A stretch of DNA of 64,000 nucleotides from Rebecca billardiae RCC1528 (lineage: Eukaryota > Haptophyta), in contig OZ251243.1 in NCBI GenBank assembly GCA_965240325.2, positions 744,001 to 808,000 on the forward strand, written 5' to 3'. Of this stretch, positions 1 through 9,194 are shown piece by piece. The notes beneath the pieces were generated by a model, which saw nothing but the letters and a program-made list of their open reading frames with translations, was not told where the DNA came from and did not search any database. The first letter of the stretch is position 1, and each line of letters begins with the position of its first letter. Both the position numbers and the translations under genes were made by a program.

Positions 1-1364
1 GGACGGCTCGCCTTGCGGGGCTGGGTATGTACAGTTACATTGTAGTGGCTGCCGGCTGACTCCCATCCCCTGGGTGCTGCTTTACCGTCGTGGCCTTTGC
101 TGCGAGCACAAGGTCAAGGATCGTACCGCGGTCTGCGAGGCAGAGTCGACGGAGTCGTCGCTTGAAGATGGTTGAGAGCGCTCATACGTCTTCCTTGGTG
201 TCGTGCAGCTACTCCAGCACGCAAGGCTCGCGCTTTGGCACGTGTTTGGTGTCCATGGGTGGCACATTGTGCCATTCGGGTGGCTCGGAAGCACGTGCTC
301 GGGTGTCTTCCCCGTTTACGTGCGGTGGGTCAAGTCACCACGCACGGCCAGAGCATGTCATGGCACGCGGAGGGTGCCCATGAACGATCCCCACCCCGGT
401 GGTGGCCGTAGGCGCACTCGAAGCGGTCGCATCGTCACCCGCGGATCACATCAGTCCGCCGTTGAGGCTGTCGGGCGAGCAAGGACGTGCGATCTGACCC
501 TTGGACGAGCAGCTAGAACCGCGATTATGCCTCGTCTAAGGACGCACATGTCGTCGTTGTAGGCAGTACGGATGCCCCAAGTGAAAGGGCGGGCGTGGCA
601 CGCGACTTGACAGCTTGAATGACTCGATGCACGCCGCCATGGACACGCGATCCGGATCCGTTGCGAACCTGCCGTGTGGCTCACGGCGGCGCGCGTTGTG
701 CCGCAGATCGGCCAGTCGCCACGCAGGAGATGGTCTCCAGACCAGGTCCAGCACCTGGCCGACTGCCGCACGCCTGGCCGGGTGGGAGTCCGGCCCTCTT
801 CTTGTCTGCAGGAGTGCGCGGAACGCCAGGCGGAGCCTCGTCCGACCACTGCACCCCGAGCGCCGCACTAATCGTGCAGCCTGGGACAGCTACCCACCTA
901 TGGCGAATATGTAACGACATAGTGACATTTAATTATACAGACTCAGAACGCATATTTATGCGGGTACATTGCCCATACTATGCGGGTACAAATGGGTAAT
1001 ATAGTCGATCTTGCAGTAGTTGAGTACGGCCACTTGCGCACAGACCAGAGCCCATCCTAATGGCCTGTACCAAGGTTCATGCTCGCCTCGACGTACGCCA
1101 ATAAGTAAGTTCGTGCATTTTGGCTCATTTCGGCTAAGTACTTACCCACATTCAGACTGACGATTCTCTATGTGTCCGTAGTTGTCCGCGGCGCGCGCGC
1201 GCACGCTCACGACGGGCCGCGGATGCGATTTTTAGGCCGAAACTTTTGCTCCGCCCGGGCTGGGCCCATTTGCTACGCTGTTTCCGGGTGTGAGCGCGCG
1301 CCTAGGGGCCCGCATTCATTTGGCGATAAAATCCCCGAAAGTGCTCCAGTGCGTTTGGACCAGG
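1..1364. other. No gene recognised
   Basis: Only short overlapping open frames of the kind expected in GC-rich DNA are present, with no recognisable domain or consistent codon bias. Around 950-1000 there is a short AT-richer patch with a repeated 'gcgggtac' motif. I see no RNA gene or clear repeat copy here. Confidence 0.5.
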
Positions 1365-1625
1365 CTACCGATACTGCGACTGCAGCAGGCCAATGTCCTG
1401 ATCGATCGTCCACGACGAGTCGTTCTGCGTGTAGAAGCGCAGGACGCGCTGGTCGTGCATGGTGCGCAGCGCGGTGTGCAAGCGCGCGAACGCGCGCTCA
1501 GGCGAGTCCTCCAGCAAGAGCTCGTCCTGCGGCTCGGTGCCCGCAAAGAGCCTTTTCGGCTTTGAGCCTCCGATCGCCCTCGGTCGCTCGGCGACTCGGC
1601 GTGTGCCGGGGCCGCCAAATAACGC
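1365..1625 (-). pseudogene. Exon-like coding relic, C-terminal fragment of an unidentified protein
   Basis: An 86-codon open stretch on the minus strand ends at a TAG (1365-1367) and is bounded upstream by a TAA (1626-1628). It has no good start codon, so it would be a last exon or a relic. The predicted peptide is protein-like, unlike the arginine/alanine-rich shadows around it: it includes LFAGTEPQDELLLEDSPE, then HTALRTMHDQRVLRFYT and the terminus DIGLLQSQYR. The MHDQRVLRFY stretch has a winged-helix flavour, but I cannot name the family. No partner exon was found nearby. Either it is a fragment of a lost gene or a real gene has exons I could not join. Confidence 0.35.
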
Positions 1626-2046
1626 TTACGGGTAAGATTCCCTCATTTGGTCATATCACTTATTCGGCCACGCCCGCACGGGGCGCATATCTGGTCGAAG
1701 CGAACCGCCGTTTTTGTAAGTTTGTATAATAAGTTAATCTCATAAATGGTACGGCGAAACGGTGCGAAAACGCGTGCCTAGGCGTTTTTGATTAGGCGAA
1801 GATCTGGCAGCCTGGCAGGGTTCATTTCGCGGGTACCAATGGACAAACGAGCCGCGATGACGAACGTCGTGCCATAATACGTTGATACTGAAACGTTGTT
1901 TTTGAAGTGTGGTTCTCTTCAGAGGAGAAGGATAATAGGAGACGATACTTTACTCTTTGAATTGGAATCAGCAAACCAAAAGTGTATATCAGCAGGAGAA
2001 TCACGAACGGCCCACCATAATTATCAGAAAGATGCAGGCGCCTTTG

Positions 2047-2285
2047 TCCTATTCGAGTTCGATTTCTTCTATTACTTACTATCCAAGGATTAAGGAGCAG
2101 TACAAACGCAATCATGAGCAGCGATATCGAGTCAAATGCGGATTTCACACCTAAATCCACCTACAAAAATCCCCCAAATCCTGCGCGCATCCTCTTTTTT
2201 GATTTTGCGGAGCACGTGCGCCGCCCCCCCCCCCCCCCGGCTTTCGCTCACGCTCAGACCTTTCGGGGGGGCCGTGCGCCATAAT
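2047..2285 (+). repeat. Dispersed repeat family F, copy 1
   Basis: This stretch matches 55358-55607 almost base for base in the same orientation. Both copies include an AT-rich half, a conserved coding-like half and a poly-C run followed by a poly-G run. The copies are 53 kb apart. The homopolymer lengths differ between copies, as expected of slippage. Confidence 0.85.
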
Positions 2286-2595
2286 AAAATAAAAGAGAAA
2301 ATATAATCGCCTCGCAAAGAGACGAAGAAAAGCGCTTCGTGGCGCGCGGGGTCGCTTTCGTCCCCAGACCCGGCCCAGACCACTGATTATTGTGATATGA
2401 TTGATCCGACCAATAATTAATAACATTTTCAAACATTTGGCTATAAAACTATAATAACTAGTTACATACGCCGAGTCCCGTCGCCCGTCCCCGGCCGCTC
2501 CGACCAATGACAATAATGTTGACATGCTTATGGCTAAATAAACTACGAGGCTTCGTCTTTATTTTAATATGATGACGTCTATGGCTATAGCTAGT
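2286..2595. other. AT-richer intergenic DNA, nothing recognised
   Basis: Low-GC spacer between two repeat copies, with no convincing open frame or RNA. Confidence 0.5.
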
Positions 2596-2597
2596 TA

Positions 2598-2850
2598 TGG
2601 CCCGCGGTGCAGGGCGGAGCGCGCAGCGTGGAGCCCGCAGTGCGGGCCCTAACCACGTTTCAAGAAGATCTTTGATCAAAGAAAAAAGGGCCCGGGGCCG
2701 GGGCGATTTTCAGGGAGGTGGAGACCGAGTTTCGATTTTTTGAGACCGCGCATAGACTCACTGATAGAGAGTAGAGACGTTCATTCGGCGAGAAAAGACC
2801 GCGCCCACGATATTCCCTAAGTAAAGTGCGATCTGGACGTGAGCCGGACG
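2598..2850 (+). repeat. Dispersed repeat family A, copy 1
   Basis: Begins with the motif ATGGCCCGCGGTGCAGGGCG, continues through a short hairpin (GCCCGCA/TGCGGGC) and an AAGATCTTTGATCAA motif, and ends near GCGCCCACGATATTCCC. Five copies occur in the window (2598, 10919 and 38750 on plus; 27425 and 29230 on minus). No protein is encoded. It looks like a short non-autonomous mobile element, and its outer end often abuts family B. Confidence 0.8.
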
Positions 2851-3931
2851 TGACGTTAACGTAATAACGGTTCGTTACGAGCGCGAATCGTATTCGTCGT
2901 CCTGGATCGCGTGACGACTGACGTCCGGACTGGGCCACTCATCCGGATCGGAGGTGACGTGCCCCGCACGATGGCGGATGGGACATTGGGACCAACCCCT
3001 CGGGCTGCGAGCGCGCCTGCACGTGCCTCCGGACCCGCCTCCCGCTTGCTGCTCATGCAGTCAGCTGCGACCGTGGCGCATGATCGCAGAAGCAGTGCCG
3101 GCAGTACGGCCTGCATCAGCTAGTGCCGCGCCGTCGTGGCGCGCGCGGTACGGTTGCGTTTGCAATTGCAGCGCTCGCGCTCGGCGACGGCACGCGCGTG
3201 CGGCTCAGGTGTGTCAAATGCGGTCTCGTCGGCGCGCTTTCGCCTGCCACCTCGTGCACCCGTGCCGCCAGCTTCATCGTCTTCATGAGGACTGCTGCTG
3301 CTGTCGCCATCCGCTCTCCATCACCCCGAGTCGCGCGGCGCGCGCGGTCGCTAGCAGGGCGTACGGTCACTCACCCGTGCAACGGGTCAAGTGGCCAGAG
3401 TACGTCTGGTCGTTGGCTGGCACGGGCCGCAGCGCTAAAGCACCCTGCTGTCACACCCGACTCCTTCAGTACTCCGAGCTCCGCGCGGCACGACTCACTT
3501 GGCACGATCGCGGACGGCCGGTCGGACTTCCGAGCTGATCAGCCAGAGTTGGACAGTTTGGCAGCTAGTAATAGTTGTCAGACGGCGTCCGATGCCGATG
3601 GCACGATCGCGGACGGGTCGGATCCGAGCTGATCAGCCAGTTGGTGTTGGACATTTGGCAGCTAGTTGTCAGACGGACGTCCGATTTGACCGGTGCCGGG
3701 TGCGGTCTCAGGTCCGCTGAGATCTGGTCCGCTGCTGTGATTGTGTGAAGTGTGAATGGGTCTCGCGGTCGCAGGCAGGGCGACGGTCGGACTAATAGCT
3801 TCAGTCATCTCAGAACCGACTTCAACTGGCGAACTGCCACTACGGCGGAGAGCCGCGATTGCACGGCCACCGCGGGCCCCCAACTGCGTTGATTCTTTCT
3901 ATGCAGAAAAGGACCGCGGAACGCGGTCATA
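2851..3931 (+). repeat. Dispersed repeat family B, full-length copy (about 1.05 kb)
   Basis: The stretch is repeated in reverse orientation at 29419-30452. One terminus carries TAACGGTTCGTTAC and the other GACCGCGGAACGCGGTC, a near-palindrome able to form a 7-bp stem. Internally a ~100-bp block containing GAGCTGATCAGCCAG is duplicated at about 3498-3600 and 3600-3690. Shorter copies or ends lie at 8462, 13045, 25641 and 27577. No transposase frame is visible, so it is most likely a non-autonomous element. Confidence 0.8.
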
Positions 3932-4019
3932 CCGGCGGACATTCGTGTAGCCTGTTAGTAGCTAGTCGGCCGTAGACGTAGGTATAGGCCACTAGGCAGT
4001 AGGCTGCTTTTTTTTTAAA

Positions 4020-4125
4020 TTCCCCTTTATAACGGGCTCCGGGTGATCAGACTGGCGGCCGAAGCCTCCAGCCCTACCCTGGCCAGCCCCCAACCAACCA
4101 CCACCCTCACCCAACCTCAAACCAC
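4020..4125 (-). repeat. Dispersed repeat family E, inverted copy
   Basis: The reverse complement of the block at 8990-9095, sharing the 48-bp core that ends in GTTATAAAGGGG. The TATAAA-like motif falls at 4026-4031 on the minus strand. No gene is seen in the direction it points. Confidence 0.75.
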
Positions 4126-6955
4126 TGACCGATACACCGAGTGCCTTGACACCACTCCGCTGTGGACAGCCCGCCTCCAGAGGGGGCGGGGGTATGCCAT
4201 TGCCGACAGCATGGCTTGTTCTTACTACGCATCTACTGTACTCACAGTAAAGAAATCGATTTTCGGCGTTACCGTAACCCGTCCGCACTTCCGCCCAGTG
4301 GGGATGCGCTGGAATTTTTTTCATGCCCCGTTCGCGGCACTTCGCGCCGCCACAGTGGAGAAAGATCGGGCCGGAAGCCGTTTGAGCATGGTCGGTCGTG
4401 CGCACGCCCATTCGAATCGATGGCGCGCTCCGAGCGGCGGGCGTGCGCGCATGACTGCCGCGAGGGGGGCTGCGAGGCGTCGGCCGGCTTGCCAAGGCGG
4501 TTCCCTGGGGTGGCGTCACCCTCCCCCGCCCCTCCTCGCCCACCCTCGCCCCACGGGCGGCCACACGTGACCTGTTAAGATGAGGTCACGGGGGCCGCGC
4601 GGCACGCGCGCGGAGAGGCGAGGAAGTGGTGTTTCGCGGAAAAACGTTCTATAGCATTGTGCCCAACCCATGTGAGCACCCGCTCCACAAGTTTGCGCGC
4701 CTTCAAACCGCACACAGCGGCCTGAGCAGCTCCCAGACTGAGTTTCGCTCTTGAAGCCTGTTTTTGGGCCTGATCTTGGTGTGGATGTAGCGCGGCGAGG
4801 AGGCGCCGGGCGCGCGCCCGAGCTGCGTGCTGGCACTCGCCATGACCCATAGGCATCGTCCGTCGCGAACGACCCGGCTCGCCTCGACCTCTCCGACCCG
4901 CCGGGCAGCCACGACCGAGCACGGCACGACAATGGCCAAACCGGGAGGCTTCTCAGACCGCGTGGGATGGGCATAGGCGCGAGAGAGGGCGCCCAGCGCG
5001 CTCTTGAGATGCACAGGAGCACGCACTGATGCGTATGGAACCATCCCATCACGATCGCCCCGACCTGGCGCGCCCTATCTGGCCCGTCAGGCTGCCCGCG
5101 CCGCCGCCGCCGCGCCACGCCGCCGCCCAGGGGCGCCGCCGCACCGCGGGCACATGGGTAAGTCCGTATTCAACAAATACAGAATTTTCGGTGCGGCCCT
5201 CTTTTGGGCGGCAAGGTCGGTCTGGTCGACACCTGCCGCGCGGCATGGGCCACGGCGCGGCGAGGTGGCGGCTGGCGCACCGCGGCGTGGGCGGGATGGC
5301 TCGAGGACACCACCGCCCCGCCTCCCACGCCGCGCCGTGCGCGTGCGCCGTGCTCTCGTCGCGTACCGATTTTCCTGCGGCGAGCGACGTCCAACATCGC
5401 GACCATGCCATCGCGCGACGAGGTGCGTTCAGCTCGGCGATTTGTCGTATTTGTTGAATACATGCGGGTACGAATCGACCGCAAGGAGCGGCAAGGACGC
5501 CCTCGACGCACACGTCGAGAGCCACGCGCGCGGCGTGGACTGGCACGCGACGCGGAGATGGCGGGCGCGGTGCCGCGGGCGCGCGACTGGTCTAGAACAT
5601 CCCAATGAAGCGCGGGACGGCGCTGCGCGCCTGTGCTCGCCGCCGTCTCCTCGCAGTCGAAAATATCTGTGCACCCTTCTGTCTGGCTAGTCGACCGGCC
5701 GGCACGCGGCACGCGAGCAGTGTGTGTGGGGAGGAGTGTGACATGGCAGGCTGTGGCGAGGTGGATGGCCGTGCAGGTCTACGCTAGGAAGGGCCGCTCC
5801 CGCGCTCGCGCGGTGCCTCGCGCACGCCTCGTCGAGGACGAGCGTGTTTGAATGGCTCCGGAGAAGGCTTACGATCGCTCGTTGATGGGCAGCGCGCGAC
5901 ACGTGCACACGACGAAGGTGACGACCAGGCACTCCGGCGAGGGCGGCTGTGCTGGTAGCAGACTGCATTCGGAGTAAGATGCGCCATCTTACGCGCCGCT
6001 TCGCCTCGCTGCATCGCCGCACTGAGCAGCAGGGCTCCACGCTCACGAATGGCTCACCACGAGCTGACGTGACCGGCCAGCCGCGTGCAACCCGGCGAGG
6101 CAGAGAGGGGCGGAGGGATGGGGAGGCTGGGTGGGATGTTGCAGTCCCATGCCCGGGGCACTCGCCAGGCGCCTGCGCGACCACCGTAGCGTCGTCTGTG
6201 CGCTCGTGCGGCCCGCGCGAGAAATTCCCCGAAAATCGGCTCGTGTCGGACGGGTTACGGTAACGATAATCCCGTTTTTGTTCACTGTGCTACATTGTTC
6301 GTCACATTGTCAAGTCGTATAGTATATTCCACATTCGTAGTCCGACATTACTTACGCGTACTTTATATAGCTCGCGAGCGCCATATGTCATAGTGATATA
6401 TGTATGATGTTTGCTTTCGCCGCGACGAGAGCCTTTCACTTTTAGCGCTGCTATTAGTGCTAAGTCCGAAGTCGCAGCCGCGCGTGCGCTGCGCCGTGCC
6501 GTTGCGCCGGGCTCGCCCGGGGAAGAAGGCGCCGCTGCAGCGCTCCTTCTGCCATCACGCGATCTGCCGGCTGAGAAAGACCTGACTTGCGCCCAATTTT
6601 GACCAAACTGATAACGGGCTCCCTCTATTCAAATAAGCGGGCGCTCGGCCGCGGCGGCATCCGCCGTCGCCGCCGCGTGCCCCACGCCCACGGGCCGAGG
6701 CGGTGCTCTGACATCCCAGCCCCGCTCCCGTAGGCGTAGGGGGGCGGGGCTGCGGGCGGCGCACTGCCTGACCTGGTCGGAACAGGCGCAGACGCATTCT
6801 ATAATATGTGTCTGCTGCACTCTGAGTCTGAGCCTGACGCTTGCCCGTTGCATACCAGTTACCACGTCGTAGATAAAGTATAAGCGGGTAGATTTATTGA
6901 CAATTGACGAATACGGCCCGCGCCAGTGGCTTATCCGGCATGCACTTTTGCTCAT
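4126..6955. other. Long stretch without a supported gene
   Basis: Many overlapping open frames occur but none shows a recognisable domain, and all are arginine/alanine-rich as expected by chance at this GC content. A 15-bp motif GTATTTGTTGAATAC occurs near 5167 and, inverted, near 5447. A 17-bp block GACGGGTTACGGTAACG near 6248 is inverted near 4268. Neither explains the region. Confidence 0.45.
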
Positions 6956-7143
6956 ACAATTTACTAAGAATAAGAGACGCACACAGCTCAGGCGGGCGAG
7001 ATCGACGCCCGCCAACTGTCACCGCCCATGAAGCCGTCGCCGTGGCTGCGCCGCGACTGGTCTCTCTTCGGAGAGCGTGCGATGAAGGATGGCGCGGCAA
7101 CCTGCCACCGTGAGCCTTACGCACGTTAAAACAAATAAACTGT
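6956..7143 (+). mobile_element. MITE-like repeat family C, most complete copy
   Basis: About 188 bp bounded by inverted termini: acaatttacta at the left (acagtttacta in other copies) and taaactgt at the right. The interior carries a conserved 80-bp block with AAGAATAAGAGACGCACAC and GCCCATGAAGCCGTCGCC. Other copies lie at 12809, 17449, 36806 (5' fragment), 46132-46197 (3' half, reversed) and 51517-51603 (two reversed 5' fragments). Small size, short terminal inverted repeats and no coding capacity fit a miniature inverted-repeat element. Confidence 0.65.
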
Positions 7144-7156
7144 CGTATCACTTCTT

Positions 7157-7266
7157 ACAGTTTACTATGTTTCAACGTGCACACTGGAGGCTTCGGCCGC
7201 CAGCCTGATCACCCGGAGCCCGTTATAAAGGGGAATATTATTATAAAACACTTGGTTAAGGCGTGA
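7157..7266 (+). repeat. Repeat family D head interrupted by a family E block
   Basis: The family D head, seen intact at 54956-54998, is split here. Its first part (7157-7186) is followed by the 48-bp family E core (7187-7236) and then by the remainder CTTGGTTAAGGCGTGA (7251-7266). This is a nested insertion or recombination junction just upstream of the sulfotransferase gene. Confidence 0.65.
7224..7229 (+). promoter_or_regulatory. TATA-like motif supplied by repeat E
   Basis: TATAAA within the family E core, 159 bp upstream of the sulfotransferase ATG and in the same direction. The identical core precedes the dioxygenase gene. Functional use is inference. Confidence 0.25.
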
Positions 7267-7387
7267 CGAATTTACTTGCCCGCGGGGCAAAAGCAAAAGC
7301 AAAAGTGCAAAACCCCATCATGGCGCGGCTCCCGATGGAGAGCTGGGCCCGGGGGAAGTCAGGAACGCCCTTGATGAAAGTACGACG

Positions 7388-8359
7388 ATGAAGCGGCGCC
7401 AGCCGAGGCAGGGCGCCCGACATGGCGCTCGGTGGGTTGCTGCGCTCCTGCTCGCAAGTGTCTTCAGGACTCGGAACGAGAGCCATGCATTCCTCGTGGT
7501 CGGCGACCGGGGTTTGCCTTCACACTTTCGTGACCTGCACGTGGTTCCGGCCAGGCCACACGCAGTGATGGCCGACACGCCGTTCATCATGTGCACGGCC
7601 CCAAAGACGGGCTGCACGGGCTGAAAGGCCCTCATATACCGGATCAATTGCCACGCGCAGCCACCCTCCGACGTGGCGATCGACGCAGGCCATGTGCACG
7701 ATGTGACGAACGATGCGAGCAGCAAGCGCTGCATGCTGACAGCGCGCGACGTGACGCGCCGGCATGCGAAAAACCTCGCCAAATTCGACCGTGTCGTCGT
7801 CGCGCGCAACCCGTATGTGCGCTTCCTCTCGTCATACCTGGACTGGCTATCCCGGAACACGCACGAGCCAGCAGCGGCCAACGTAAGTTTCGCCCAGTTT
7901 GCGGCGATGTGGGATACACAGCGCCGCACGCCCAGCCGCTTCAGCTTCCTCGACAACCACGTCCAGCCCGTGGTGACGACGTGCTCGCACGCGGCGATGC
8001 GGTACAACATCGTCCTTCGCCTCGAGCAGCAGGAGCTCTGGTGGCACTCGTTCCTCGAGCGCTTCAACCTCAGCCGCCACGTTCTGGCGATGCCATTTAC
8101 GCTGTACACGCCCCGTCTCACGCCGGACACTGCGCTACGCGAGGTGATGGAGCAGGCGGTGGGCGCGGCGCCATGGACTGGGCTCGTGACGAACATGCAT
8201 CACCACCGGGGCTCCTCCGAGCGGGGGCGCCTCACCAGCATGTACACGCCGGCCGAGGCGAGCATCGTCACGCGCACGCACCTCGACTGGCTCGAGGACT
8301 TTGTTGCGTTCGGCTACCCAGTGTGGGACGGCAGGCCGCACACCTTCCGCTATGTGTAG
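7388..8359 (+). pseudogene. Type II Golgi-type sulfotransferase (Sulfotransfer_2-like) with an in-frame TGA at codon 79
   Basis: A single reading frame of 323 sense positions, broken once by TGA at 7622-7624. The N-terminus is short and basic, followed by a hydrophobic signal-anchor (WVAALLLASVF), as in type II Golgi enzymes that move sulfate from PAPS to sugars. The 5'-phosphosulfate motif reads CTAPKTGCTG-stop-KALIYRI. Relatives carry an aromatic residue, usually Trp, at the stop position, so a single G-to-A change (TGG to TGA) explains it. The 3'-phosphate motif VVVARNPYVRFLSSYLDW lies about 60 codons downstream and is intact, and no other stop or frameshift occurs to the TAG. Options are a very recent pseudogene, a sequencing error, readthrough or recoding. 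The substrate cannot be told from the sequence. Confidence 0.8.
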
Positions 8360-8395
8360 CCCGGCCGAGCGCGCTATACCATGCCCATGGCCCAT

Positions 8396-8460
8396 GAAGG
8401 CGGCGCGCGCAATATATTATTGCATATATATATATATATTATTAACGACTGACACTTATA
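8396..8460. repeat. AT-rich microsatellite patch
   Basis: Short (AT)n-rich stretch immediately before a truncated family B repeat. Confidence 0.6.
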
Positions 8461-8461
8461 T

Positions 8462-8740
8462 AATGACCGCGTTCCGCGGTCCTTTTCTACTGCATAGAAT
8501 CAACGCCGATTTCGGGGCGGGCCCGCGGCCGCGGCCTGGCCGTGCAATCGCGGCTCTCCGCCGTAGTGGCAGTTCGCCAGTTGAAGTCGGTTCTGAGATG
8601 ACTGAAGCTATTAGTCGACGACCGTCGCCCTCGGCCCTGCCTAGTGCCTGCGACCGCGAGACTCATTCAGACTTCACACAATCACGACTGCAGCAGCGTC
8701 GGACCTGAGACCGCACCCGGCACCGGTCACTGCTTGATTG
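8462..8740 (-). repeat. Repeat family B, truncated copy
   Basis: Starts with the family B terminus (GACCGCGTTCCGCGGTCC) and follows the full-length copy for about 280 bp to the region of CACCCGGCACCGGTCA, then switches to family D body sequence. The abrupt switch marks a truncation junction. Confidence 0.75.
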
Positions 8741-8945
8741 GTCGTAACGACATCCAACACTACTGCACAAAGACACCGCCACAAAACAGACCGGCGCAGG
8801 CAGGTGAGGGGCGCGTTGCCGCACCTCATCGAGGCGGCCATTGCAGCAAGCGGCCGCCCCGCGCTCGGAGGCACGCGCTCGAGAGCGCGCTCTGACACCA
8901 CACGGGGAGGGTGCTGCACCTGGATGGACAACGTTGTACTTTAAC
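8741..8945 (+). repeat. Repeat family D body
   Basis: Matches the reverse complement of about 36540-36720, including the block with CGAGGCGGCCATT and GGGGAGGGTGCTGCACCTGG. The head seen at 54956 is missing here. Confidence 0.75.
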
Positions 8946-8989
8946 TTGTAATTGTATCCCAGCCACGACCTCCGACCTCGAGAGTCGAG

Positions 8990-9102
8990 AGTGTTGAGGT
9001 TGGGTGAGGGTGGTGGTTGGTTGGGGGCTGGCCAGGGTAGGGCTGGAGGCTTCGGCCGCCAGCCTGATCACCGGAGCCCGTTATAAAGGGGGGGGGGGGG
9101 AA
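8990..9102 (+). repeat. Repeat family E, longest copy, ending in a poly-G run
   Basis: Contains the full family E block, matched inverted at 4020-4125, and ends in GTTATAAAGG followed by a G homopolymer. It lies directly upstream of the dioxygenase gene. Confidence 0.75.
9082..9087 (+). promoter_or_regulatory. TATA-like motif supplied by repeat E
   Basis: TATAAA 108 bp before the dioxygenase ATG, within the same 48-bp repeat core that lies before the sulfotransferase gene. A promoter role is inferred from position only. Confidence 0.25.
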
Positions 9103-9194
9103 AAGTGCAGCCGCGCCAAACAGTAATAGTAGTAGTGCCGTCGAAATCGCTTCGCTGCCGCGTCGCATCAGATTTCACGACCGACTGATACGAG

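Noticed and set aside
4703-5044. 113-codon minus ORF that looks partly protein-like
   Set aside because: No domain, no neighbouring exon and no clear codon bias; kept only as part of the gene-free region.
8360-8460. Possible SECIS element after the sulfotransferase TGA frame
   Set aside because: An ATGA and a later TGAC occur, but I see no convincing stem with the required spacing; left as a test rather than a claim.
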